Position numbers and translations under genes: made by a program. Positions 1-9,335 of a DNA stretch of 64,000 nt are shown piece by piece (position 1 is the first letter of the stretch; every line of letters starts with the position of its first letter). Under the pieces are notes generated by a model. The model worked only from the letters and a program-made list of their open reading frames with translations. It made no database searches and was not told where the DNA came from. Location: assembly GCA_937127445.1 (NCBI GenBank), contig CAKZLY010000014.1:129001-193000 (forward strand). The letters run 5' to 3'. The stretch is from Eximiradius sp. (GTDB lineage Bacteria; Bacteroidota; Ignavibacteria; Kapaibacteriales; UBA2268).

Positions 1-174
1 GGTAATTGCTCCATTTACATTTATGATTATCTCGGGCAAACTGTTTATTCCGGTTCAGGCAATTTTGACTATGCTTGTTCTATTGATATTTCTAAACTTC
101 CTATTTCTACATACTATCTTCAAATTGTTTTCGAGGACGGAAGAACTTATAAAGAAATCTTCGTAAAAAAATAA
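1..174 (+). CDS. 3' end of a T9SS-exported protein (partial)
   Basis: Frame 1 is open from the first base of the window to a TAA at 172-174 and encodes the last 57 residues of a longer protein. The translated tail has the pattern of a type A sorting domain of the type IX secretion system: a YDYLGQTVYSG strand pair, a spaced D-I-S-K-L-P-I-S-T-YYL segment and a final basic strand ending IFVKK. In this family the domain directs secretion across the outer membrane and is cleaved off. The passenger lies upstream of the window, so its function cannot be said. Confidence 0.75.
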   Translation, partial: GNCSIYIYDYLGQTVYSGSGNFDYACSIDISKLPISTYYLQIVFEDGRTYKEIFVKK

Positions 175-185
175 TAATTTAAATG

Positions 186-209
186 TAGGGGCGTAATACA
201 TCGCCCCTA
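186..209. terminator. GC-rich hairpin after the T9SS gene
   Basis: An inverted repeat with arms TAGGGGCG and CGCCCCTA (186-193 and 202-209) encloses an 8-base loop and lies 12 bases after the stop codon at 174. It may end transcription of the upstream gene, but the U-tract is poor. AGGGGCG/CGCCCCT hairpins of this kind are also scattered intergenically in many environmental genomes, so it may be a dispersed repeat. Confidence 0.45.
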
Positions 210-302
210 TATTTCCTATGCTAACCGACTTCCCCTCTAAAATACTCCATAATTGTGTTTTTTTATTTAATTTTGAAATATGAAAACATTCACTTTAATA
301 TT

Positions 303-1670
303 ATGAAAAATAGAGATAATTTCTTTTTTCTTGCTGTAATTATTGTTTCTAATTTTACAAATCCTTTGATGTTAGCTGCGGTAAATGTTGCTTTGCCGAC
401 TATTTCAATCGAATTAAATCTAAATTCAGTTGAACAAGCTTGGGTTGCAATGTCTTTTCTTTTAAGTTCTGCAATTTTTTTAATTCCGTTTGGGAAAGCT
501 GCTGATATGCTCGGAAGAAAAAAAATGTTCTTCTTCGGAAACTGTTTGTTTATGATAATGTCGTTTATTTCAGCAGCCGCAAATTCAAGCATAGTGCTTC
601 TAATTTCAAGGCTGATTCAAGGTATTGGCAGCGCAATGATGGTGAGCACTTCAACAGCCTTATTAGTATCTGAATTCCCACAAAATGAAAGAGGCAAGAT
701 CTTGGGCTATAGCGTATCTGCTACTTATTTAGGATTGGCTTCATCTCCACTATTAGGCGGTCTTATGACCGAAGCCTTTGGATGGAGAAGCGTTTTCTTG
801 CTGAATGGAATAATTACTTTATTTATTTTTCTCGGATTTATAACTAAAATTAAAACTGAGTCATCAAAGATTAAACTTAACGACTTTGACTTTTTGGGTT
901 CTATTATATTACTCATTTCAATCACAAGTTTAATGTATGGTTTGTCCAAAATACCTGAGATTCTTAATATCTTGCTTGCAATTGTTGGAATATTTGGACT
1001 TGTTATTTTTGTTTATGTTGAAAGAAAAAAAACAAATCCAATTTTAAATATTAACTTATTTTCGAAAAACAAAACCTTCTCATTTGCGAATTTAACTGCA
1101 TTAATTAACTATTCCTCAACTTTTGCAATAACATTTGTATTGAGCTTATATTTGCAAAATGTAAGAGGATTAACACCAAAAAATGCCGGCCTAATATTGA
1201 TTGCCCAGCCAATTATGATGACCATAGTATCGTTTTTTTCTGGAAAAATGTCCGATAAGAAAGATCCTCGTATATTAGCTTCATTTGGGATGGCTCTTAT
1301 CTCTATTGGCTTGTTTTTATTTACTTTTCTATCCAGCGGTACTTCATCTTTGTATATTATTTTATGTTTATTATTGCTTGGTTTTGGGTTTGGTATGTTT
1401 ACTTCTCCCAATACAAACTCTGCAATGAGTTCGGTGGGTAGTGAATTTTATGCTGTGGCATCCGCTACCTTGAGTACGATGCGATCTGTTGGAATGATGT
1501 TTAGTATGGCGATTGTAGCAATGACTACATATATTTTTATTGGCAATCAAATTATCAATTATGAAAATATTGATGAATATATGAAGAGCGTTAAAGTAAT
1601 TTTTGTTGTTTTTGCTTTGCTTTGTGTTGTTGGTGTTTTTACATCTTTGGTAGGCAGGACAAAAAAATAA
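303..1670 (+). CDS. MFS drug/solute exporter (DHA2/EmrB-type)
   Basis: The product is a 455-residue integral inner-membrane protein with about 14 hydrophobic segments, as in the DHA2 (EmrB/QacA) branch of the major facilitator superfamily, which exports drugs or other small molecules by proton antiport. The N-terminal helix with N-V-A-L-P-T-I, the loop-2 motif GKAADMLGRKKMF (MFS motif A) and the R-L-I-Q-G-I-G-S motif B are visible. ATG at 303 is preferred; an in-frame GTG at 255 would add 16 polar residues before the first helix. A strong hairpin follows directly. The substrate cannot be inferred. Confidence 0.85.
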   Translation: MKNRDNFFFLAVIIVSNFTNPLMLAAVNVALPTISIELNLNSVEQAWVAMSFLLSSAIFLIPFGKAADMLGRKKMFFFGNCLFMIMSFISAAANSSIVLLISRLIQGIGSAMMVSTSTALLVSEFPQNERGKILGYSVSATYLGLASSPLLGGLMTEAFGWRSVFLLNGIITLFIFLGFITKIKTESSKIKLNDFDFLGSIILLISITSLMYGLSKIPEILNILLAIVGIFGLVIFVYVERKKTNPILNINLFSKNKTFSFANLTALINYSSTFAITFVLSLYLQNVRGLTPKNAGLILIAQPIMMTIVSFFSGKMSDKKDPRILASFGMALISIGLFLFTFLSSGTSSLYIILCLLLLGFGFGMFTSPNTNSAMSSVGSEFYAVASATLSTMRSVGMMFSMAIVAMTTYIFIGNQIINYENIDEYMKSVKVIFVVFALLCVVGVFTSLVGRTKK

Positions 1671-1700
1671 GAAAGACTATCTTGCTCAAGGTAGTCTTTC
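1671..1700. terminator. Bidirectional hairpin terminator between MFS gene and clpB C-half
   Basis: Arms 1671-1684 and 1687-1700 pair over 14 bases with one G-U wobble (GAAAGACTATCTTG with CAAGGTAGTCTTTC), immediately after the MFS stop codon and 22 bases beyond the end of the convergent clpB C-half. Its position between two converging genes supports termination from either side. Confidence 0.75.
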
Positions 1701-1721
1701 GATTGTATGAGGTGGGCTCCT

Positions 1722-3041
1722 CTATTTTTTATGAAACACAAACTTCCCGTCGCTTGTGCAATCTATCAAAATTGTATCACCCGAAGTAAATTCACCTGAA
1801 AGCAATTTTACAGCAAGTTGGTCGGTAAGATGCTTTTGAATTGCTCTTTTCAGTGGACGTGCTCCATATTGAATATCGAAACCAAGTGTTGCCAACCAGT
1901 CTATTGCTGCATCAGTAATCTCCACATTTATTCCGTTCTTATTGAGCTTGTCAAACAGCGAATTAAGTTGCAATTTTGCGATATTTTTAATATCGTCCCG
2001 GGTTAGCGGATTAAACATAACAATTTCATCGACGCGGTTTAAAAATTCTGGGCGAAGCGTACGTTTTAGCAATTCTAATATTTTAATTTTAAGGTCCGCA
2101 ATAATTGCTTCCCGATTGCCGTATTCAAGCTCATTAAGCTTGCTCTGGATTATCTCAGTTCCGAGATTAGACGTCATAATAATAATCGTATTCTTAAAAT
2201 TGACGGTTCTTCCTTTGCTATCGGTTAGCCTACCATCGTCTAATACTTGCAGCAGAACATTGAACACGTCGCTATGTGCTTTTTCAATTTCATCGAGCAG
2301 AATCACTGAATATGGTCGCCGACGCACCGCTTCGGTAAGTTGACCGCCTTCTTCGTAACCTACATAACCCGGAGGAGCTCCAATTAGTCTCGAAACCGAG
2401 AATTTCTCCATATATTCGCTCATATCTATTCTAATCATCGCGTTTTCATCGTCGAAAAGGAACTCTGCCAATGCACGCGCTGTCTCTGTTTTGCCAACTC
2501 CGGTTGTCCCAAGAAAAATAAACGAGCCGATTGGACGGTTTGCATCAGCCAAGCCCGAACGCGAGCGCCGTATTGCATTTGCTATTGCTATGATTGCCTC
2601 GTCTTGGCTTACAACTCTCTGCTTAATTCGCTCCTCCATCTTAATTAACTTGGTTTTTTCTGTTTCGAGCATTTTTTGGACAGGAATGCCGGTAGATTTC
2701 GAAATCACCTCGGCTATATCTTCCGAGGTAACTTCTTCTTTGAGAAGTTTCTTGTCTTTTTGCAATTCAGCAAGTCGCTGGTTTGCATCATCAAGTTTGC
2801 GGCTAAGCTCGTAAAGCTTCCCATAGCGAAGTTCGGCAACTTTCGAGAGCTCACCTTTGCGTTCGAGCTCTTCGGCTTGGTGCTTGACGTTCTCGATTTC
2901 GACTTTAATTGCTCTAATTTCGGAAATTAGATTTTTCTCGGCTTTCCAGCGCTGTTCGAGTTCTGCTTTTTGTTTTTTTAGTTGCTCGAGTTCCTGCTCG
3001 ATTTCTTCAAGCCGTTTTTTCGTAACTTCCTTTGAATCCAT
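1722..3041 (-). CDS. clpB: ClpB disaggregase, C-terminal half (split gene)
   Basis: The 439 residues match ClpB from within the M-domain to the C-terminus. Residues 1-105 are the coiled-coil M-domain (KKRLEEIEQEL, RWKAEK, ELRYGKLYEL). The second AAA+ ring follows, with Walker A GTTGVGKT at 178-185, pore loop GYVGYEEGGQLTEAVRRRPYS, Walker B VILLDE and sensor-2 GARPLKRAI. The N-domain and first AAA+ ring are missing here and are encoded at 13837-15150 on the other strand; 437+439 residues equals one ordinary ClpB. Translation can start at ATG 3041, with GGAGGTG eight bases upstream. Both halves keep their catalytic motifs. It may be expressed as a separate subunit, or be a broken gene whose new start is fortuitous. 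Confidence 0.9.
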   Translation of the reverse strand: MDSKEVTKKRLEEIEQELEQLKKQKAELEQRWKAEKNLISEIRAIKVEIENVKHQAEELERKGELSKVAELRYGKLYELSRKLDDANQRLAELQKDKKLLKEEVTSEDIAEVISKSTGIPVQKMLETEKTKLIKMEERIKQRVVSQDEAIIAIANAIRRSRSGLADANRPIGSFIFLGTTGVGKTETARALAEFLFDDENAMIRIDMSEYMEKFSVSRLIGAPPGYVGYEEGGQLTEAVRRRPYSVILLDEIEKAHSDVFNVLLQVLDDGRLTDSKGRTVNFKNTIIIMTSNLGTEIIQSKLNELEYGNREAIIADLKIKILELLKRTLRPEFLNRVDEIVMFNPLTRDDIKNIAKLQLNSLFDKLNKNGINVEITDAAIDWLATLGFDIQYGARPLKRAIQKHLTDQLAVKLLSGEFTSGDTILIDCTSDGKFVFHKK

Positions 3042-3049
3042 AAAAATAA

Positions 3050-3056
3050 CACCTCC
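3050..3056 (-). promoter_or_regulatory. Strong ribosome binding site of the clpB C-half
   Basis: On the minus strand GGAGGTG lies 8 bases upstream of the ATG at 3041, a near-perfect Shine-Dalgarno. It is stronger than most in this window, and it stands before what should be the middle of a gene. It favours real translation of the split half. Confidence 0.6.
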
Positions 3057-3118
3057 ATTTTTTACTAAAGACGGAAATGGAGACGGATTATTTAAAAAAA
3101 TTCATTTTTTATTTTTAG

Positions 3119-4327
3119 TTAAATACCTATTTCTGTGTTAAATCTAAACAACCAATTTTTAGAAACAGCTGACGTTTGCTTGTTTTCAGCTGTGTTGTGT
3201 GTAACTTCTAATTGAAATTTTGCTCGATGAGAATGCAGATAATAAGTAGAATTTAATGTTATATGTCTATTCCATTCAGCATCTTTCAGACCGTAGATTT
3301 TGCTTTGTGGTTCGACAATTGCCAATCGAGCTGCAAGTTCAATATTATTATGAAAAATATATGATGCTTGCAATAGATAGCCATCACCAACGTAAACATA
3401 CTGAATATTACCATTTTGGTCTTTTGTGATTGGGTTTTTCGAGCGGCGGTTAGCATACTCGCCATAAACAGCAAATCCGTTGTATTTAAACATAAAGTCG
3501 GCAAAAGTACCTGTCATATCGCGTGGTTCGTAAAGCTTTTTGCCGAGTTGCCCGCGGGTGCGAGTAGATTTCTTATTATCAGAATATGCTGCAGCAAGCG
3601 AAAGCTTTGGAGTTTTCTCTCGAGCTAAATCACCTTCGAAATAGTCGCCGCCATTTGTGAATTTACCAAAAGGCAGTAGCTCAAGCCGGGCGATGTAATC
3701 AAAATTAGCTCCATCCATTTTCGGTGCATAGCGCCCATCGCCGGTGGAGACAGCTGTCCGCAAATTGTAATTCATACCTAAAATAGAATTTGAGTAATTT
3801 GTTTGTATTCCAAAGTCTCTATCGAGAGTAAATTTGGAATTGACAATCGAACGTTCAGCAAATTGCAAATCGCCAGACGAAACAATACGTTGGCGGTTGC
3901 CTGGTAACTTGGTTTGCCCGATTCCTATTTGAAAATTTTTCGAAAAAGCCCAAAATACCATCGCATCGCGAATGATGTTTGGATATTGAGTGTCTTCGTA
4001 GTCGAGATCTCCACGAGCAAACGAAAGTTGCAAATTGAACGTAAGACGCGGTTCGTAGAGAAACCCACCAAAACGCAAACGCAACCGACGAACACCTAAC
4101 TCGGAGTTTGCTATTTCAAAATCATCTTCAGATTTTGTATTTAACGTAATTGAGTTTTGAATACGAAATCTCAGTATTACTTTTGTTAAAGTATCGGGAG
4201 CAATAAATTGCATCCCAGCTTCATCAAAATCGAAGCTTGCTGGAGAGCGACGCGTCTCTTGCGAACTTAATTTGCCTGTAAATATTATAATTAACACAAA
4301 GCAAACGATAATTAATTTTAACTTCAT
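3119..4327 (-). CDS. OprP/OprO-type outer-membrane porin
   Basis: The 402-residue protein has a signal peptide (residues 1-22, ending S-S-Q). The rest resembles the phosphate-selective porin O/P family: an R-L-R-L-R-F-G-G-F-L-Y-E-P strand, the segment IGIGQTKLPGNRQRIVSSGDLQFAERS typical of the family shown here only by position (about residues 130-160), and alternating strands up to a terminal F-R-F-N-T-E-I-G-I. It should form a trimeric beta-barrel for anions or other small solutes; the phosphate specificity of the name should not be assumed. It is the first gene inside the proposed inverted segment. Confidence 0.75.
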   Translation of the reverse strand: MKLKLIIVCFVLIIIFTGKLSSQETRRSPASFDFDEAGMQFIAPDTLTKVILRFRIQNSITLNTKSEDDFEIANSELGVRRLRLRFGGFLYEPRLTFNLQLSFARGDLDYEDTQYPNIIRDAMVFWAFSKNFQIGIGQTKLPGNRQRIVSSGDLQFAERSIVNSKFTLDRDFGIQTNYSNSILGMNYNLRTAVSTGDGRYAPKMDGANFDYIARLELLPFGKFTNGGDYFEGDLAREKTPKLSLAAAYSDNKKSTRTRGQLGKKLYEPRDMTGTFADFMFKYNGFAVYGEYANRRSKNPITKDQNGNIQYVYVGDGYLLQASYIFHNNIELAARLAIVEPQSKIYGLKDAEWNRHITLNSTYYLHSHRAKFQLEVTHNTAENKQTSAVSKNWLFRFNTEIGI

Positions 4328-4472
4328 AATCTATACGAAAAATTAATTTTACATTTACAAAAAGAACAAAAATAATAAATTACAGGAATTTATTATTAAT
4401 TTATTTATAATCGTATAATCGTAGAGATACTATGCATTGCGATTATGTGATAATAAAAACTACAATTAAAAG

Positions 4473-4496
4473 AGGAATATCGGCAATGATATTCCT
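4473..4496 (-). terminator. Possible terminator after the large PAS kinase
   Basis: Perfect 9-base arms AGGAATATC and GATATTCCT (4473-4481, 4488-4496) surround a 6-base loop. Read on the minus strand it is followed by CTTTTAATT, about 75 bases after the stop of the sensor kinase gene. The short U-tract makes termination plausible but not certain. Confidence 0.45.
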
Positions 4497-4571
4497 TAAA
4501 GAAGTAAGAGATGTTTTTTTGTTATTTCAGATGTAGCGTTTTTGCTCACCAAAAAGCAAGTTCGTGCAAAA

Positions 4572-7500
4572 CTAAACTTTAATTAACGGGACTGTGAAAT
4601 AGAACGTAGTACCTTCGCCTTCGGTGCTTTCTAACCAGAGATTGCCGCCGTTTTTCTCGACAAACTCCTTGCAAAGGATTATTCCCAGCCCACTGCTTGG
4701 TTCGTCTTCTGTCCCTTTGCGCGATGTTTTGACGCCAATATCGAAAAGTTTATCAATTAAATCTTCTGGCATACCAATGCCATTATCTTTGACAGAGACA
4801 ACAACCATATTGCCGTCAATTTCTGCTTTTATGTGGATTGAACCTCCGCGCGGGGTAAATTTAGATGCATTAGAAAGTAGATTGCGCAATACAGTATCTA
4901 ACATAGGTCTATCTGCATAAACAAAAATATAATCGGGAATAGTGATGTGAAGTTCCTGATTTTTTTGTTCAATGGGTCCTTTGAGCATATATGCGCAAGC
5001 GTCAACAACTTCTTTCAAGTAAAGTTCCTCAGGTTTGAAATTAATCACGCCTCGTTTCAATCGCGACCAGGAAAGGAGATTTTCGAGCAGCTTAAATAAG
5101 TTTTCAGCCGAACTATACAATTCCTTAGCATATTGCTGAACGTCTGCCATCTTAATTTTATAGAATTGTTCTGATAGTATTTTTGTAATAGACAAAAACG
5201 AATTGAATGGAGATCGCAAATCGTGAGAAATAATCGAGAAGAATTTGTCTTTTTCACGATTAGCTTTTTCAAGCTCTGTGTTTGTTTTGATAAGTTCTTG
5301 CTCGGCTCGTTTCCGTTCGGTTATATCGCGAGCAGAAACAATTAAGCAATCTTTACCGAAATAGTTTCCTTTGTTGATTGAAATATCTTTGGGGAATATT
5401 TCACCGTTTTTACGAATACCCCAGAATTCAAGGTGTTTTTGGGTACCAGTTGTAATTACCTCAAAACCGATTTTCTGTAGGAATTCTAAATCATTCATTC
5501 CAGGAGCTGACACTTCAAAAAACTGTTTACCAATGAGTTCTTCTCGCGAATATCCATACATTTTTTCGGCACCAAGATTGACATCAAGGAAAGCCCCATT
5601 TTCATCTATTACATATATTGCTTCGGAAACGGAATTATAAATGCTTTCGTAAGTATTTTTGGTATCTTGAAGAAGTTTTTCTGCTTGTTTGCGCTCAGAA
5701 ATATCACGAGCAATAGCAATAATACAGTCTTTGCCGAAGAATTTGCCTTTGTTCAAAGAAACATCTTTGGGGAAAATTTCGCCATTTTTACGAATTCCCC
5801 AGAATTCGAAACTTCGCGAAACGCCATCTTTTTTTACTTGCTCAAATATTCGGCGGACTTCATCCAAATTGTTCATACCCGGTGCCGATACATCAGCAGG
5901 ATTTTTCCCGATAAGTTCTTTTCGGGAATAACCGTACATTAGTTGAGCACCTAAATTAACTTCTATGAATGTTCCATTTTCATCTTGTATATATATAGCT
6001 TCCGCGACTGAATTGAAAATGCTTTCGTAAGTTTCTTTCGCCATCAAGAGTTCTTGCTCAGCTTGCTTGCGTCGAGTAATATCAGTATGCGAACCAGCCA
6101 TACGAATTGGTTTATTGTCCTTGTCTCGAACTGCTACTCCACGCGATAGAATCCATCTCAAAGAGCCGTCCTTATGCTTCATTCTAAATTCAATTTCGTA
6201 ATCATTTACCTTCCCTTCCAGATAATCATTCAAATGTTTATTAACTTTTTGCAAATCGCCTTCGTAGATTAATTTATGGAAGGTTTCTTCATTGTCTGGT
6301 AACTCGTCTTCGTTGTAACCTAATATAGATTTCCATCTCAGAGAACGATAATGCTTGTTAGCCAAAATATCCCAATCCCATATCCCATCATTTGTCCCTT
6401 TGATAGCAAGGTCGAACCTTTCATATGCTTTTCTCAATTCTTCTTCTATTTTTTTGCGATTAGAAATATTTCTAACAGAAACAACAAAGCGGTGTTTATT
6501 ACCAACGTCAATATAATGAGAACTTACCTCTACCCAGAAAAGGCTACCATCTTTTCTTTTGGCAAGCCATTCAAAAGTTTGCGGACCTTCCTGGCGTGTT
6601 TTAGTAAGCCATTTGATAGCGTCTGCTTGAGAGTATGGTGGTTCGCCCTGGCTGAGTTCGCCAATAGGAGTTTGCAAAAGCTCCTCGTACGAATATCCGT
6701 ACATTTCGCAAGTAGCTTGATTGACGTCTATTATTTCACCTGTATCGGCATCGTCGACAAAAATTGCATCAGTAACGGAGTTGAACACAGCAGATAAATA
6801 TTCTTTATTTTCCCGGAGTTCTTCTTCGATGCGCTTGCATTCGGTTATGTCTCTCATAAAGTTAATAGTAGTGGGCTTATCGTCCCATTCAACAAGAGAT
6901 GTGTTTATCTCAACATTTCTAATTTCGCCGGTATTTCTAACAATTCTGAATTCATATGTTTCTTTTTCAGGAATAAGTCTTTGTAATCGCTTAAAATGGC
7001 GTTCTAAAACCATTTGTCTGTCGTCTGGATGAATATATTCAATAAATGGTGTGTTTTTTATTCGTTCCATCGAATAACCCAAAAAATCAAGCACTTTCGG
7101 GTTAGCCATAATAATTTTGCCATCTCTTGCAAGAAATATCAGTTCGCTAGCGTTTTCTATAACAAGGCGGTACTGCTGCTCGCTTTTGCGGAGCAATTCT
7201 TCTAATCGCTTGCGATCAGTTAAATCGAGCATCGAGACAACGCTACGTTTAGTATTCGGAATGACGTTTGCAAAAAGCAATACATCTCGGACATCACCTT
7301 TTTTGTTAATTAATTTTACTTCGTATTTATTAGGTGCCATTTTGGGGTCAATTCGGTGAAGGGTATGATATTTAAGCATAATATCGAGCGACTCTTTGGC
7401 AACATAATTCGTCCATTTAGTGCCGACAAGTTCTTCTGGGCTATATCCAGTATCGTGAAGACATTGCAAATTTGCTTCAAGAATTGTCCCATCTTCATCT

Positions 7501-9317
7501 ACAACCATTGTGACTGTTCCAGTTGCCTCGAAAACTGATTTATACATTGCTTGGCTACTTTGCACTATTTTTTCTGCTTCTTTGCGTTCAGTTATATCAC
7601 GAATTGTAACAAGTGTGCCCAAAAATGAACAAGTTTGATAAACAACGCCGTTGAGCTCGCCATAAAAACGAGAACCATCTTTGCGTTTCATTAATAGTTC
7701 TAGATTCTTAGTCTTTCCCGTATATTCTAATGTAACTCGGAATTCTCCAAGAGCCAAAGGAATAGAAGATTCGTCAAGAAAAACCGTGAATTTTTTGCCA
7801 ATCATTTCATTTGGCTCATAACCGAAGATTGATTTAGAAGCTGGGGAAACATATGTGATAACACCCTGGCTATCTATAATAGCAATAAGCTCGGACGAGT
7901 TTTCAGCTATAGAACGGAATTTTTCTTCGCTTCCTCGAATTTGCTCTTCTGCTTGTTTTCTGGCGGTAATGTCGCGCACTGTTGCCTGGAAAGAAATCAA
8001 GTTGCCTCGTTCATCGAAATTTCTGGTAATAAGTTGCTCAACCCAGATAATCGACCCGTCTTTTTTTCGCCATCTTTCTTCAATTTTTGATGGTAAGAAA
8101 TGATTTTTTATGACAGATGTAAAATACTTAATGTTTTCTTCGTCAAATACTAACTTCGGATAGAAATTAGGTTCATTATATATTTCTTCAATGTCGTATC
8201 CTGTTAAGACTTTGCAGGATGGGGATATATATTCAAAATGAGGTTCTGGAAATAAACTATACACATAAATTAAGTCTGTAGAATTTTCAGCAATCAATTT
8301 GTATTTTTTCTCGCTCTCTTCTAATTCAAAGTTGATTTTTTGAAATTCCCGGAAAAATATTATCTGCCGAAGCATAATTAAGAAAATAGTTGCTAAAATA
8401 GAAATTCCAATTGTGCCCGGATTTAAAAAAGTATCGTTTCGCATTACATAATAAAATGAAAAAACAGCAACTATAAGAAAAATATACGGGCTGTACGCCA
8501 TCCATTGAATGTTTTCAGGTACTATTTCATCAGAAGTTTCTTTTTGTGTGTTTTCAACATAAGCAACTGCTGCAAGCCCACAAAAGAGATAGGAAATAAA
8601 ATATGTAATATCAGAAATATGACCTGTGTAGTATAAACCATCAGCATTCAGGAATGAGTAAATAGTGTCAGCAATTATAATAACAAATAACCCAATTGCC
8701 AAAAGTAAAATTACTTTTGTATCGGCTTTGTTAATTTTACTGAAAAGTATATATATTATTGCCCACAGAACAATAAAATCACCAGCAGGATAAAATATTG
8801 ATAATACTTTCTCTAACAAGCTTTCGTTATTATTCAATATCGGACCAAACATAAATTCAGCAAAAATCAAAAAAGACGACATCAGAACTACAAGCATTTC
8901 AAGAAAAACTATGTATTTTCTCTCTTTGCTATGTTTTCCTGTTGGGAAAAGAAACATTGCAATGAGTATTAGGGGATAAAATGCTAAATAAAATGGATCT
9001 GCTATGGATGGGAACGGGGTTTCGTGTGATACAATTTCAAGATAGTTATAAATCACTTCGCCTACTAAATTGAAAAGAAAGGCAAAAGCAAGCAGCAGCC
9101 AGAACCTGTAATAATCCGGTTTCGTTGCTGATACTTTCAGAGCTAACATCATCATAAAAATAGCAAACAAATTGCCACCTATTGTAGCAATATTAGAAGC
9201 AATTATTCTTGCCGTAGAACTTGTTGAAAATTGCAACAAAAAGAGCTCAATTATTGTTACTATTGCTAACAAAATACTAATTTTTTGAACAGATATTTTC
9301 TTTATGAACCCATTCAT
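4572..9317 (-). CDS. Membrane sensor histidine kinase with eight PAS domains
   Basis: This 1581-residue protein starts with roughly ten membrane helices (residues 10-335). It continues with eight consecutive PAS modules, each followed by a PAC-like R-D-I-T-x-R-K/E ending. HisKA follows (HDLRSP at about 1365-1370), then a HATPase domain with N-box LLSNASKF, DNGIGM and a SSGLG lid. The last two PAS modules are close copies of each other (both contain EFWGIRKNGEIFPKD), which implies recent internal duplication. No receiver domain and no adjacent response regulator exist, so it is an orphan kinase. The ligands are unknown; such arrays usually integrate several redox or small-molecule cues. Confidence 0.88.
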   Translation of the reverse strand: MNGFIKKISVQKISILLAIVTIIELFLLQFSTSSTARIIASNIATIGGNLFAIFMMMLALKVSATKPDYYRFWLLLAFAFLFNLVGEVIYNYLEIVSHETPFPSIADPFYLAFYPLILIAMFLFPTGKHSKERKYIVFLEMLVVLMSSFLIFAEFMFGPILNNNESLLEKVLSIFYPAGDFIVLWAIIYILFSKINKADTKVILLLAIGLFVIIIADTIYSFLNADGLYYTGHISDITYFISYLFCGLAAVAYVENTQKETSDEIVPENIQWMAYSPYIFLIVAVFSFYYVMRNDTFLNPGTIGISILATIFLIMLRQIIFFREFQKINFELEESEKKYKLIAENSTDLIYVYSLFPEPHFEYISPSCKVLTGYDIEEIYNEPNFYPKLVFDEENIKYFTSVIKNHFLPSKIEERWRKKDGSIIWVEQLITRNFDERGNLISFQATVRDITARKQAEEQIRGSEEKFRSIAENSSELIAIIDSQGVITYVSPASKSIFGYEPNEMIGKKFTVFLDESSIPLALGEFRVTLEYTGKTKNLELLMKRKDGSRFYGELNGVVYQTCSFLGTLVTIRDITERKEAEKIVQSSQAMYKSVFEATGTVTMVVDEDGTILEANLQCLHDTGYSPEELVGTKWTNYVAKESLDIMLKYHTLHRIDPKMAPNKYEVKLINKKGDVRDVLLFANVIPNTKRSVVSMLDLTDRKRLEELLRKSEQQYRLVIENASELIFLARDGKIIMANPKVLDFLGYSMERIKNTPFIEYIHPDDRQMVLERHFKRLQRLIPEKETYEFRIVRNTGEIRNVEINTSLVEWDDKPTTINFMRDITECKRIEEELRENKEYLSAVFNSVTDAIFVDDADTGEIIDVNQATCEMYGYSYEELLQTPIGELSQGEPPYSQADAIKWLTKTRQEGPQTFEWLAKRKDGSLFWVEVSSHYIDVGNKHRFVVSVRNISNRKKIEEELRKAYERFDLAIKGTNDGIWDWDILANKHYRSLRWKSILGYNEDELPDNEETFHKLIYEGDLQKVNKHLNDYLEGKVNDYEIEFRMKHKDGSLRWILSRGVAVRDKDNKPIRMAGSHTDITRRKQAEQELLMAKETYESIFNSVAEAIYIQDENGTFIEVNLGAQLMYGYSRKELIGKNPADVSAPGMNNLDEVRRIFEQVKKDGVSRSFEFWGIRKNGEIFPKDVSLNKGKFFGKDCIIAIARDISERKQAEKLLQDTKNTYESIYNSVSEAIYVIDENGAFLDVNLGAEKMYGYSREELIGKQFFEVSAPGMNDLEFLQKIGFEVITTGTQKHLEFWGIRKNGEIFPKDISINKGNYFGKDCLIVSARDITERKRAEQELIKTNTELEKANREKDKFFSIISHDLRSPFNSFLSITKILSEQFYKIKMADVQQYAKELYSSAENLFKLLENLLSWSRLKRGVINFKPEELYLKEVVDACAYMLKGPIEQKNQELHITIPDYIFVYADRPMLDTVLRNLLSNASKFTPRGGSIHIKAEIDGNMVVVSVKDNGIGMPEDLIDKLFDIGVKTSRKGTEDEPSSGLGIILCKEFVEKNGGNLWLESTEGEGTTFYFTVPLIKV

Positions 9318-9335
9318 AGCTTACCAGCCAAATAC

